Shown here: piece after piece, positions 8,101 through 15,526 of the stretch
Layout: each line of letters begins with the position of its first letter
Position numbering within the stretch: position 1 is the stretch's first letter
Source: an uncultured Mailhella sp.
GTDB lineage: Bacteria > Desulfobacterota > Desulfovibrionia > Desulfovibrionales > Desulfovibrionaceae
Length of the DNA stretch: 22,869 nucleotides
Direction: 5' to 3'
Assembly: GCA_910577155.1 (NCBI GenBank)
Contig: CAJTMS010000035.1
Span: 1 to 22,869, forward strand
Notes under the pieces: model-generated
The model's database searches: none
What the model was told of the DNA's origin: nothing
The model's input: the letters and a program-made list of their open reading frames with translations, nothing else
Position numbers and translations under genes: made by a program

Positions 8101-8935
8101 TTACCGTAAACGCAAAGGCAAGGAGCGTGAAGACAAGGGCAAGAGCTTTGCGCAGTTTTGGAAGCGCAAGTCCGCAGAGAAAAACAAGTGCGGCGCCGCC
8201 GTAAAGGATAAATGTTTCAATCTTCCATGTAAGTGTAAATTCAGGGAATTGAGAGTAAAGCGCAAAAGGCTGGGTGCTGTATGTAGTAATAAGATAATGG
8301 ATAAAATCATGAGAACCAAAACCAAAGACAATAAGCAGTACAAAAAGAATATGCTGCAGGGCAGGGCTTGATTTGAAATCATCAAGTGCAGATGTTGCTT
8401 TGTATGTATAGGCATTGCCCTGGAAAGGCATGTGGGCGATAAAGAGTGTTGCAATCAGCTTCGCAATATTAAAAGCTGTTATAAGTGCAGTTAATCCATA
8501 CGTTGCAATATGTTCGGGATCACCCAGTAAAACGGCACCATAAAGAATATAGTGCTTAGCATCTGGGGTAAAAAACGGGGAAATTTCTATTGAGGCAAAA
8601 AGGGACAGGGCAAAAACAACGCAAGAATACGGTAATTCTTTTGCTATTCCGGCAATTCCAAGATTTTTTGCATTGGCAGCTTTTATTATTCTGAAAAGTG
8701 CAGTGAAGCCAAGGAGGCGTGCAAGAAGGTTAAAACTCACTAAGGCCATGCTTCCCACATACGCCGCATCATTGGGTATGGAAAAACCAATGCATGCATA
8801 TCCAATATCAACTATGCATAAACCCAGAAATGCAAGTGATAGCTTGGATAAACGTGTAGTAAGCGCTAAGCCACCCAAGGTAAAAAGTATACCTATGTAC
8901 AAAAAATAAGATGGGATTACTGCGTTTGACAACAT
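5156..8935 (-). CDS. cooM: Fused double antiporter-like hydrogenase subunit CooM
   Basis: A 1259-residue, highly hydrophobic protein with two Mrp/NuoL-N-like modules in tandem. Each module keeps the charged residues of ion channels in this family. Module 1 has E344 (in WEVM), K423 (GVKAGIFPFH), K513 and K553 (HAIMKDL). Module 2 has E826 (WEIM), K908, K993 and K1033 (HLFFKDL). The length matches CooM of R. rubrum and Desulfovibrio. It should be the proton or sodium pump of the complex. The ATG at 8935 is preferred to an in-frame TTG 66 bp upstream, because that TTG lies inside the predicted promoter. AGGGGA lies about 11 nt before the ATG, a long spacing. It is the first gene of the operon. 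Confidence 0.93.
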   Translation of the reverse strand: MLSNAVIPSYFLYIGILFTLGGLALTTRLSKLSLAFLGLCIVDIGYACIGFSIPNDAAYVGSMALVSFNLLARLLGFTALFRIIKAANAKNLGIAGIAKELPYSCVVFALSLFASIEISPFFTPDAKHYILYGAVLLGDPEHIATYGLTALITAFNIAKLIATLFIAHMPFQGNAYTYKATSALDDFKSSPALQHILFVLLIVFGFGSHDFIHYLITTYSTQPFALYSQFPEFTLTWKIETFILYGGAALVFLCGLALPKLRKALALVFTLLAFAFTVTDSSLLDLSYFFALLSAFMAIIVTLFSFGYIKHNENSYYALLLLMFASILGVVTSSNSGSFFTFWEVMALSSYVLVAFDDTPKAHYAAKKYFLMSGIGALIMLPAFLTLQLHQPHELYTMLISGTSINVFVYGCLISLFVGLGVKAGIFPFHSWLPDAHPAAPASISAPLSGILTKTGLYGMLLFFSTILGFGILQKSFVCPFFNLPSLGVILILLGIITMFYGEIMAYKAVEIKRLFAYSTIGQIGEICMTLGVFSYLTTTGVLFHIFNHAIMKDLIFLCTGAFLLRSGFTKIEDLKGLGKVMPFTAACMVIGLLSILGLPPFAGFNSKFIMLFGLAEYSPYLAALMLLASFIGVVYYTRVIRILVFEKYTGPKIEDATLPMKIAMGILALACIVFGLYPQLVLDTLIAPITALIAAKGGFNLSEQAVNIVALTTVTWKSPAIIILLGAALPVIVRKNPLQCGIASILVLTVASIALIATMGQYDTLSFIFAIGITVIGATTACYSIGYMEHYNTQWRYYASFLCMVGGLVGVATSANLFSFFFFWEIMSSWTLYFVIIHDETAESLWEGFKYFLFNVIGAGFLFLGVILAIHWLGTPEFAGMKENFANLDSAKITTLFALLTIGFLMKAAQLPFRIDIQMHPATAPTPVSGYISAVLLKSALFGLAKLFLVFGGVNLFAEYINLARISDIALYIGAVTIVMAACFAVLQTNIKLVLIYSTVSQLGYMVVGIALGTSLGVAGGLLHLVNHLFFKDLLFLVAGVVIAQTHILSMDKMGGLGLKMPKTLALFAIGAVCVIGLPPSSGFTSKWIIYHALMDQGYVLPAILSLVGSVLTLAYMTKFLHSVFLGQVKPSMENVHEAPKSMLIPMGLVAVGCIITSVFPGVVLLAVNKILVSVNLEALDVAPWGINSGKGAWNATLTAILFFVVWYVGQRVLRKFSRQERRTSIYTCGIPAENFGSATAQDIYSTQLLFNTANENK

Positions 8936-8972
8936 GTTTTCTTGATTCCCCTGTAAATAAATATTTACTCTC

Positions 8973-9001
8973 AATAGACATGAAAATGAAAAAATTGTCA
9001 A
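8973..9001 (-). promoter_or_regulatory. Sigma-70-like promoter of the coo operon
   Basis: On the minus strand, TTGACA (8996-9001) is followed after exactly 17 nt by TCTATT (8973-8978). This places the transcription start near 8966, about 30 nt before the cooM ATG. The perfect -35 suggests a fairly strong basal promoter. No TGTCG-n6-CGACA-like CooA site overlaps it. Confidence 0.6.
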
Positions 9002-9139
9002 GTCAGGAGCTTTGGTTTAAATTTTTTTCTGTTAACTAATTTTTTTTTCATTTTATACGATAATAGGATTAATAACAGGAGAATGAGAGCATTTTGCGGA
9101 ATAATGATTGCACATATTGATCGGTACTTATTGAAAAGC

Positions 9140-9167
9140 TTGCATTCTTTTAAAAATAGTGTAAAAT
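9140..9167 (+). promoter_or_regulatory. Probable promoter of the NlpC/P60 lipoprotein gene
   Basis: TTGCAT (9140-9145), a 16-nt spacer, and TAAAAT (9162-9167) lie about 25 bp before the lipoprotein start. Together with the coo promoter it makes the 256-bp interval 8936-9191 a divergent regulatory region. Apart from these two promoters I see only AT-rich sequence there. Confidence 0.45.
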
Positions 9168-9191
9168 AGCAAACGGTTAAAAGGATAGAGG

Positions 9192-9722
9192 ATGAAAAAA
9201 ACAATACAAAATATTTTGGTAACAGCTGGTTTATGCCTTGTCACAACATTGACAGGCTGTTTGCCTAATCTTAATTTTTCTGTTGGACGCCAGGATAATA
9301 CTGTATACTCAAATTATTCTCAGGTCAGCAATCAGGTTGTCCGCACCGCTGCAACGCAAATCGGAAGAAAGTATAAGCTTGGAGGGGAATCTCCCCGTAC
9401 CGGTTTTGATTGTTCCGGGCTTGTTTACTGGTCCTATAAGCAGCATGGGATTAATGTTCCGCGTATAACAACCTCCCAAGCACAAGTGGGGCAAAAGATT
9501 AATAAGCAAAATTTACGTCCCGGCGACATTGTTGTTTTCCGAACCGGAAATTCTCCAAACGGCTTGCACACGGGGCTTTATGCAGGCAAGAATTCTTTTA
9601 TTCATTCGCCTAACTCTAAGAGCCGTGTAAAGATAGACAGCCTGAACAAGGGAACCTATTGGGGCAACCATTTGCTCTACGGAAGACGGGTTGTTTCAAC
9701 GCGATATGCACAAAGCAGATAA
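9192..9722 (+). CDS. NlpC/P60 family lipoprotein peptidase
   Basis: A 176-residue exported cysteine peptidase. A lipoprotein signal with lipobox LTGC places the lipidated cysteine at C23. The catalytic domain follows from about residue 48, with C74 in FDCSG, H126 in LHTGLY and H138 in IHS forming the C40-family triad. This is the compact Spr/NlpC architecture (MepS-like), whose members cleave peptidoglycan peptide bonds such as D-Ala-mDAP crosslinks. Exact specificity cannot be read from sequence. Residue 24 is leucine rather than aspartate, so outer-membrane sorting is expected by the classical +2 rule. AAAAGGA precedes the ATG by about 7 nt. The gene stands alone between its own promoter and terminator. 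Confidence 0.9.
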   Translation: MKKTIQNILVTAGLCLVTTLTGCLPNLNFSVGRQDNTVYSNYSQVSNQVVRTAATQIGRKYKLGGESPRTGFDCSGLVYWSYKQHGINVPRITTSQAQVGQKINKQNLRPGDIVVFRTGNSPNGLHTGLYAGKNSFIHSPNSKSRVKIDSLNKGTYWGNHLLYGRRVVSTRYAQSR

Positions 9723-9743
9723 AAATTTATTCATATGGTATAC

Positions 9744-9770
9744 AAAAGGAGCATTTGCTCCTTTTTTTTT
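9744..9770 (+). terminator. Rho-independent terminator after the lipoprotein gene
   Basis: AAAAGGAGC (9744-9752) pairs with GCTCCTTTT (9757-9765) around a 4-nt loop and runs into a T9 tract ending at 9770. It starts 21 bp after the stop codon. Confidence 0.9.
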
Positions 9771-10042
9771 ACGTTCTGTTACAGAAAACGGTTGATAAAT
9801 AAATTTGAGCCGTCCACGCACAAAACATCACTATTTGTTTTTCCGAAAGCAAAAAAAAAACGATGTGGGTATGGGTGGCGCAGCCGTTTGCGGGTGAACG
9901 AGCTCTGCGGATAGCGGCAGCAGAGCCGCCGCATGGCGATAAAGGAGTTTCTGTTAGACGAAAACTATACAGAAATGGACAGAAGAGCTAATCATTTCTC
10001 CCATAAAAAAGATTAATTGGAAATTTTTGTAATTAAATCTAT
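9771..10042. other. Gene-free stretch with a GC-rich structured island (9861-9945)
   Basis: No supported gene lies here. A small perfect dyad TTCTGT-t-ACAGAA is at 9774-9786. After an A10 run (9851-9860), positions 9861-9945 are strikingly richer in G and C than the flanks. They can fold in competing ways: GCTCTGC (9902-9908) with GCAGAGC (9920-9926), or GCGGC (9914-9918) with GCCGC (9925-9929). The remainder to 10042 is AT-rich. The island may be a small RNA or a short repeat copy; I do not recognise an Rfam family. Known families considered (tmRNA, SRP RNA, 6S, tRNA) do not match by eye. Confidence 0.35.
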
Positions 10043-10081
10043 TTGTTATAAAATTAGTCGAATATTATAACAGAGTATAAT
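10043..10081 (+). promoter_or_regulatory. Probable aroK promoter overlapping an inverted repeat
   Basis: TTGTTA (10043-10048), a 17-nt spacer, and TATAAC (10066-10071) form a promoter-like pair. The same bases lie in the inverted repeat TGTTATAA (10044-10051) / TTATAACA (10065-10072), with half-site centres 21 bp apart, about two helical turns. A second -10-like TATAAT is at 10076-10081. A repressor site built into the promoter is possible but not demonstrated. Confidence 0.4.
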
Positions 10082-10161
10082 TTTAAATTTTTTTATGGGA
10101 AAACTTGCTATGCAGGCTTGTTTTTAGTAGAATTTGTCATCAATGTTTGAGTGACCGATAT

Positions 10162-10686
10162 ATGAATACAACGAAAAGTATAGCCTTAATCGGGCTGAGG
10201 GGAAGCGGGAAAACTTCTTTGGGAACATTGCTTGCGCAAAAGCTTAATTTTACGTTTTTTGATACAGATGAAATTTTTGTGCAGCAGGAAAAGCAAAGCA
10301 TAGCAGAATATGTTGCACGTTTCGGCTGGGAGTGTTTTCGAGATAAAGAAGAGCAAATTCTTTTGCGGCTTCCTACGGAAAACGCTGTTCTGTCATGCGG
10401 CGGGGGTATTATTTTACGGGAAAAAAACAGAGTATTTTTAAAACAATCCGTTTTTACCGTTTTTCTCGATATTCCGGTTGACGAGCTGGTAAAACGTTTG
10501 GAAAAAGATGCAAAAAAGGAGCAGCGTCCTGCTTTTACAGCAAAAAGTCTTGCAGAGGAAATGCAGGAACTCTATATGACCAGAAAGACATTCTACGAGG
10601 ATACATGCCAGTATAAAATGACACAATATACTGATATGGCAAGTGAAATGCAATTAATTTTAAAACAATATCATACTATGGGCTGA
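10162..10686 (+). CDS. aroK: Shikimate kinase
   Basis: A 174-residue cytoplasmic enzyme phosphorylating shikimate at O3 with ATP, the fifth step of the shikimate pathway. The P-loop GLRGSGKT is at residues 11-18. Shikimate-binding residues of the family are present: D34/D36 (DTD), R60, the GGG at 80-82 and R141. The lid arginine is R122 (QRPAF). The length is normal for AroK/AroL. The ATG at 10162 is chosen because it gives the usual short lead before the P-loop; an in-frame TTG 57 bp upstream would add a cysteine-rich extension not typical of the family. The ribosome-binding site is weak. It is followed 33 bp later by aroC, the gene two steps later in the pathway. Confidence 0.93.
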   Translation: MNTTKSIALIGLRGSGKTSLGTLLAQKLNFTFFDTDEIFVQQEKQSIAEYVARFGWECFRDKEEQILLRLPTENAVLSCGGGIILREKNRVFLKQSVFTVFLDIPVDELVKRLEKDAKKEQRPAFTAKSLAEEMQELYMTRKTFYEDTCQYKMTQYTDMASEMQLILKQYHTMG

Positions 10687-10719
10687 TACTATTGTTTTTG
10701 TACTGTATGTGAGAATATT

Positions 10720-11823
10720 ATGTTAAATACATTTGGATCTGTTTTTCGATTAACATCTTTTGGGGAATCCCATGGCAATGGCATTGGGGGAGTCATTGAC
10801 GGCTGTCCTTCCGGTTTGGAACTTGATATGGATTTTATTCAGGCTGAGCTTGATAAGCGAAAACCGGGAAGCACACAGGCAGGCTTAGCCGGCACAAACA
10901 GAAAAGAAGCAGATAAAGTGCAGTTTTTGTCAGGGGTCTATGAGGGAAAAACCACAGGAACTTCATTGGCATTTTTTGTGGAAAATACCAATCAAAAGTC
11001 TCAGGATTACTCACAAATGGTCAATAGTTACAGACCGGGGCATGGCGATAGGACCTATGATGAAAAATATGGTTTTCGCGACCCCAGAGGCGGAGGGCGT
11101 GCTTCTGCGCGGGAAACCGTTGCCCGGGTTGTAGGTGGAGCAGTGGCCCAGCTTTACCTCAAAAATGTGGGGATAAACGTGATAGCCTATACAGAAGCCC
11201 TTGACGGCATTTATGCAAAGGATTTTGGGGAAATTGATTTGGAACAGTGTGAAAAAAGAATGTTCTTTGCCCCTAATGATGCAGTTATTCCCCATTGGCA
11301 AAAGAGAATTGAGGAAGTCCGCAAGGATTTGGATACGCTTGGGGGTGTGGTGAGCATTGAAGCCCATGGCGTACCGGCCGGGCTGGGAGAGCCTGTTTTT
11401 CAAAAATTAGACGCGTATTTGAGTTATGCCCTTATGGGGGTTGGAGCGGTCAAAGCCGTGGAGATAGGCGCAGGAACAAAGGCTGCAAGAAGCCGCGGTT
11501 CTCAAAATAACGATGCCATGTATTATGATGGAGGCAAGCTATACTATCGGTCTAATAATGCCGGCGGAATTGAGGGGGGTATTTCCAACGGACAGCCCAT
11601 TTTGCTGAAAGCCTCTGTCAAACCTATTCCCTCAGTGGCAAAAGAGCAAAAAACCGTTTCAAGACAAGGGGAAAATATAACTTTATCCATTGGCGGAAGA
11701 CATGATATCTGTGCAATTCCCCGTATTGTACCTGTGCTGAAAGCCATGACTGCCATAGCACTTACGGATATGTTTCTTCTGCAAAAGCGCATGGGCATGG
11801 AGAAGAGGGAAACGGTTTTTTAG
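10720..11823 (+). CDS. aroC: Chorismate synthase
   Basis: A 367-residue enzyme converting EPSP to chorismate, the last step of the common aromatic pathway, using reduced FMN without net redox change. Family signatures are clear: GESHG near residue 15, RPGHGD at 105-110, GGRASARET at 125-133 and GISNGQP near residue 288. The length is normal. The ribosome-binding site is weak (GAGAA, 5 nt before the ATG). It ends 2 bp before recD2, indicating co-transcription. The enzymes for the intervening EPSP step (aroA) and for the earlier steps are not in the window. Confidence 0.96.
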   Translation: MLNTFGSVFRLTSFGESHGNGIGGVIDGCPSGLELDMDFIQAELDKRKPGSTQAGLAGTNRKEADKVQFLSGVYEGKTTGTSLAFFVENTNQKSQDYSQMVNSYRPGHGDRTYDEKYGFRDPRGGGRASARETVARVVGGAVAQLYLKNVGINVIAYTEALDGIYAKDFGEIDLEQCEKRMFFAPNDAVIPHWQKRIEEVRKDLDTLGGVVSIEAHGVPAGLGEPVFQKLDAYLSYALMGVGAVKAVEIGAGTKAARSRGSQNNDAMYYDGGKLYYRSNNAGGIEGGISNGQPILLKASVKPIPSVAKEQKTVSRQGENITLSIGGRHDICAIPRIVPVLKAMTAIALTDMFLLQKRMGMEKRETVF

Positions 11824-11825
11824 AA

Positions 11826-14183
11826 ATGGCAAGACAGGTGCAAGGGAAACTTTCTGCGGATACAACTGTTGAAATCAGAGGCAGTATTGAGCGCATCGTT
11901 TTTCATAATGATGAAAACGGCTATACTATTCTTCGCTTACGCCCCGAAAATAAACTTGATACGGAAACGCTGGTCGGCGTCATGCAAAGCCCGCAGGTCG
12001 GTACGCAAATTAAAGCAAAAGGGCACTATGTTGTCCATGCAAAGTTTGGGCGTCAACTGCAAATGGACAGTTATATTGAAGAGCGTCCGTCCTCAGTTGA
12101 GGGCATACGGGCTTTTTTAGCGTCCGGCTGTATACGGGGAATTGGGGAGAAGTGGTCGGAAAAAATTGTCAGCCATTTTGGCAGTGACACGTTTAACATA
12201 TTGGATAATGAACCTGACAGACTGCTTGAAATCCCCCGTTTCGGGCAAAAAAGACTGACTGCTGTGAAAATTTCTTGGGCAGAGCATCAGGGTGTGCGTG
12301 AACTGATGATTTTTTTGCAGGAGCATGGCATTGGTGCGTCTTTTGCCTTTCGCATATACAGACATTACGAAAAACATGCCATAGAAATTGTCAAAGAAAA
12401 TCCCTATCGTCTGGCTATGGATGTTTTCGGCATTGGCTTTCATACTGCTGACACGCTTGCCATGAAGCTGGGTTTTGACAGCAACAGCCTGCTCCGAGCC
12501 GAAGCCGGGCTCCTCTATATGTTAATGGAAATTTCCGGTGAAGGGCATATTTATTATCCTGAAGACAAACTTATTGAAAGGACTTCTGCGGAACTTGATA
12601 TCGCATCTGAGCTTGTGGCAAAAGCTCTCCATAATTTGCAAAAAGAAGAACGCATTGTTATTGATGATTTGGGTGATCACAAGGGAGTATATTTATCTCG
12701 GCATTATATTTATGAATCAAAGATTGCCTATTATTTAAAACGCTTATTAAATTCTCCCCGTACTGTTCGCTTTAAAAATGTGGAGGAAAGCATTGGGGCG
12801 GTGCTTGTCAAAATGCATATCGAGCTTGCAGAGGAGCAGCTGCAGGCTGTCCATACTGCCACCAAGGCAAAAATTATGGTGCTGACGGGTGGTCCCGGTA
12901 CGGGAAAAACTACCATTTTAAATGCCATTATCAAGGTTTTTCAATCTGTCGGGGCAAAAGTTCTTTTGGCGGCGCCCACAGGACGTGCTGCAAAACGCAT
13001 GACTGAAACAAGCGGCGTTGAAGCAAAAACTATCCACAGGCTTCTTGAGTTCAGCCCCAAAGAAGAGGGGTTCGGCAGAAATGAAAATAATCCCCTTGCC
13101 TGTGCCTTATTGGTGATTGATGAAGCGTCCATGATGGATACTATGCTCATGTATCATTTAATTAAGGCAGCACCCATGGGTGCGACACTTATTTTTGTGG
13201 GAGATGTCAATCAGCTACCTTCCGTGGGGGCTGGCAATGTGCTCAGGGATATTATAGCTTCAGGAACTGTGCCCGTTGTGGAACTTCTGGAGGTTTTTCG
13301 GCAGGCTGCTGAAAGTGATATTATTTGTAATGCTCACTTGATAAATAAGGGAGAACTGCCTTATTTTCGTTCCGGCTTGAAAACTGATTTTTATATTTTC
13401 AAGCAGGATGACGGGGCAGAATGTGCATATTTAATTGTGGATTTAGTGAAAAACCGTATCCCAAAAAAATTTGGTTTTGCGCCTGAAGAAATACAGGTGC
13501 TTTGCCCCATGACAAAGGGAAGCACGGGAACAATTAATTTAAATAGGGAATTGCAGCAGGCATTAAACCCAAGCGGGCAGCAAATTGTCCGAGGTGATAA
13601 GATTTTCAAATTAAATGATAAGGTTATGCAAATCCGCAATAACTATGACAAAGATGTTTTTAATGGTGATATGGGCTATATTATCATTATTAATGCGGAA
13701 GAACGGGAACTTACTATCCGCTTTGACGAGCGGAATATTCTCTATGAGTTTGAGGAATTGGATGAAATTGTGCCTGCCTATGCGATTACTATTCATAAAT
13801 CACAGGGGGCTGAATATCCCGTCGTTATTGTACCTCTTTTGATGCAGCATTTTGTTATGCTTGAAAGAAATTTAATTTACACAGCAGTGACAAGAGGAAA
13901 AAAAATGGTTGTCATTGTGGGGCAGATGAAAGCTCTTGCCATGGGTGTAAAAAACAATAAAATACGGAAGCGTTATACTTGGCTTGCAAAACGTTTAGCA
14001 CTTGATGAAAGCCGCTTACGGGAAGATATGCTTCCTTTTGCCATGGACAGGCAGCATGCGGCAGATACCTCAAGTACGGCAGATATGCCTGATGTGCCCG
14101 AATATGATGAAATAGATTTTTTGCAGCCGCTGGAAGATGATATACCCAATTATGGTGATGAGGTTTGGAGGGATAAAGAGTGA
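11826..14183 (+). CDS. recD2: RecD2-type ATP-dependent DNA helicase
   Basis: A 785-residue SF1B 5'-3' helicase of the RecD2/YrrC type, found in bacteria where RecD is not part of RecBCD. The N-terminal part (about 1-330) has an OB-like start and helix-hairpin-helix-like segments (IRGIGEKW, IPRFGQKR, VFGIGFHT), as in long RecD2 proteins. The motor carries Walker A GGPGTGKT at 355-362, APTGRAAKR at 383-391, Walker B VIDEASM at 430-436, GDVNQLPSV at 459-467, HKSQG at 657-661 and the arginine motif TAVTRGKK at 686-693. The last 50 residues are acidic and probably disordered. Involvement in DNA repair or replication-fork maintenance is inferred from homologues. The start is 2 bp after the aroC stop without a strong ribosome-binding site. 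Confidence 0.93.
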   Translation: MARQVQGKLSADTTVEIRGSIERIVFHNDENGYTILRLRPENKLDTETLVGVMQSPQVGTQIKAKGHYVVHAKFGRQLQMDSYIEERPSSVEGIRAFLASGCIRGIGEKWSEKIVSHFGSDTFNILDNEPDRLLEIPRFGQKRLTAVKISWAEHQGVRELMIFLQEHGIGASFAFRIYRHYEKHAIEIVKENPYRLAMDVFGIGFHTADTLAMKLGFDSNSLLRAEAGLLYMLMEISGEGHIYYPEDKLIERTSAELDIASELVAKALHNLQKEERIVIDDLGDHKGVYLSRHYIYESKIAYYLKRLLNSPRTVRFKNVEESIGAVLVKMHIELAEEQLQAVHTATKAKIMVLTGGPGTGKTTILNAIIKVFQSVGAKVLLAAPTGRAAKRMTETSGVEAKTIHRLLEFSPKEEGFGRNENNPLACALLVIDEASMMDTMLMYHLIKAAPMGATLIFVGDVNQLPSVGAGNVLRDIIASGTVPVVELLEVFRQAAESDIICNAHLINKGELPYFRSGLKTDFYIFKQDDGAECAYLIVDLVKNRIPKKFGFAPEEIQVLCPMTKGSTGTINLNRELQQALNPSGQQIVRGDKIFKLNDKVMQIRNNYDKDVFNGDMGYIIIINAEERELTIRFDERNILYEFEELDEIVPAYAITIHKSQGAEYPVVIVPLLMQHFVMLERNLIYTAVTRGKKMVVIVGQMKALAMGVKNNKIRKRYTWLAKRLALDESRLREDMLPFAMDRQHAADTSSTADMPDVPEYDEIDFLQPLEDDIPNYGDEVWRDKE

Positions 14184-15526
14184 AACGTTTAAAAATATTG
14201 CACTGTGGTGCTGTTCTTTTGTGCATTGCCATGCTTAATGCCTGCGGTCAAAAAACCGTACCTGTTGAAAGTGTGCCAAGAATTGCTGATGAAGCCAATA
14301 TTCAGCAGTCCCCTATGTTTTTTGCAGAGAAACAGCTTTCCAAAAATACTGTTTTATTGACACAGGAAGAACAGGAAGTCCAGTATGCAAAATTTAAGAA
14401 AAATTTTGTTGGAATATGGAAACAAACAAAGCCATTTAAAGGAAATTTATCTTTTTTTCGTTCCTATGTGCAGGTTGAATACAAAAAACGGGGCTATGCA
14501 GAAAATTTACAGCGTTGGTCAGAAAAAAATTATCAGGCATTAGCCCATAATGCCCGCTATGCTGCGTTTCCGTCCATGACAAAAAACGGGCTGATTGTCA
14601 GTGACGCCAGTTTGCGCTTAGCACCAACAGATAAACCGTATTTCATTAATCCAAAACGTCCAGGACAAGCATATCCTTTTGATATGTTTCAAAATTCTAC
14701 GTTGCGGGTTGGTGCTGCAGTAAAAGTTTTTCATGTTTCCTCCGATAATGCATGGTATTATGTGGAAGCAACCAATGCCAGCGGCTGGGTGCACAGGGAA
14801 CATCTTGCCTTTACAAGCCCTGAAATTGAAGATTTGTGGACAAATACCAATGATTATGTTGCCGTTGTGCATGATAATGTGCTGATAGAAAATGTTAATT
14901 TTTGTGAAACGGTTAATCTCGGCACTGTGTTACCTCTCATTGCGGAACAGGAACAAGGCTATATTGTGGCAGTGCCTTTTCAGGATATTCATGGCGAAGC
15001 CTTTATCGAGCATTGCTTTGTTGCGAAAAAAAATGCGGTAAAAATGCCTTTGGCTCTAACCATGGATACTGTTGCGCAGTTAGCGGAACCTTTAATGGGC
15101 AACCTTTACGGCTGGGGCGGTATGTATAATAACCGTGACTGTTCTTCAACCATGCAGGATTTATTTACTCCTTTCGGCATTTGGCTTCCCCGAAATTCAG
15201 CCCAGCAGGCAAAAGCAGGGCAGAGGATTATGCTCGCAAATTTATCTGACAATGAAAAAGAAAATAGGATTAGAAAAGAGGCAATTCCTTTCCAAACCCT
15301 GATTTATTTGCCGGGGCATATTGGCTTGTATGTGGGACAAAATGACGGGAAGGCGGTCATGCTTCATAACCTTTGGGGAATACGTATTTATGAAACAGAA
15401 CGCTTTGTTGTGGGAAAAACTGTTATCACAACTCTGTATGCAGGCAAAGAACTGCAGGGTTTCAGCAAAAGCCTTATGTCGAGAATACAGTCTTTGACTA
15501 TTATTGGAAAAGAGAATGAGCTTTAG
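14180..15526 (+). CDS. SH3-domain NlpC/P60 lipoprotein peptidase
   Basis: A 448-residue exported peptidoglycan peptidase. A signal sequence with lipobox LNAC gives the lipidated cysteine C22. Residues about 45-130 form an alpha-helical N-terminal domain. Residues about 135-290 look like bacterial SH3 domains (GLIVSDASLRLAPTD, WYYVEATNASGWVHREHL). The C-terminal peptidase has C321 in NRDCSS, H380 in PGHIGLYVG and H396 in MLHNLWG. This matches N_NLPC_P60/SH3/NlpC multi-domain lipoproteins such as those in Desulfovibrio. The start is GTG: GGAGG lies 8 nt upstream, and the codon overlaps the recD2 stop as GTGA, giving translational coupling. Confidence 0.9.
   Translation: MKRLKILHCGAVLLCIAMLNACGQKTVPVESVPRIADEANIQQSPMFFAEKQLSKNTVLLTQEEQEVQYAKFKKNFVGIWKQTKPFKGNLSFFRSYVQVEYKKRGYAENLQRWSEKNYQALAHNARYAAFPSMTKNGLIVSDASLRLAPTDKPYFINPKRPGQAYPFDMFQNSTLRVGAAVKVFHVSSDNAWYYVEATNASGWVHREHLAFTSPEIEDLWTNTNDYVAVVHDNVLIENVNFCETVNLGTVLPLIAEQEQGYIVAVPFQDIHGEAFIEHCFVAKKNAVKMPLALTMDTVAQLAEPLMGNLYGWGGMYNNRDCSSTMQDLFTPFGIWLPRNSAQQAKAGQRIMLANLSDNEKENRIRKEAIPFQTLIYLPGHIGLYVGQNDGKAVMLHNLWGIRIYETERFVVGKTVITTLYAGKELQGFSKSLMSRIQSLTIIGKENEL

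Noticed and set aside
8936..9191. A possible CooA or FNR-type operator in the coo promoter region
   Set aside because: I looked for TGTCG-n6-CGACA and TTGAT-n4-ATCAA and found no convincing dyad. Only the sigma-70-like elements are supported.
8998..9204. A 68-codon minus-strand frame upstream of cooM
   Set aside because: It overlaps the divergent promoters and the start of the lipoprotein gene, and it reads as low-complexity Leu/Lys sequence typical of AT-rich spacers.
9779..9934. A 51-codon minus-strand frame starting MRRLCCRYPQ in the gene-free region
   Set aside because: There is no Shine-Dalgarno before its ATG, its arginine-rich part is only a reading of the GC-rich foldable island, and the A10 run becomes a Phe string. 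Non-coding structure explains it better.
10105..10161. An N-terminal extension of aroK from a TTG codon
   Set aside because: It would add a cysteine-rich lead of 19 residues not seen in shikimate kinases, and the ATG at 10162 gives the normal protein.
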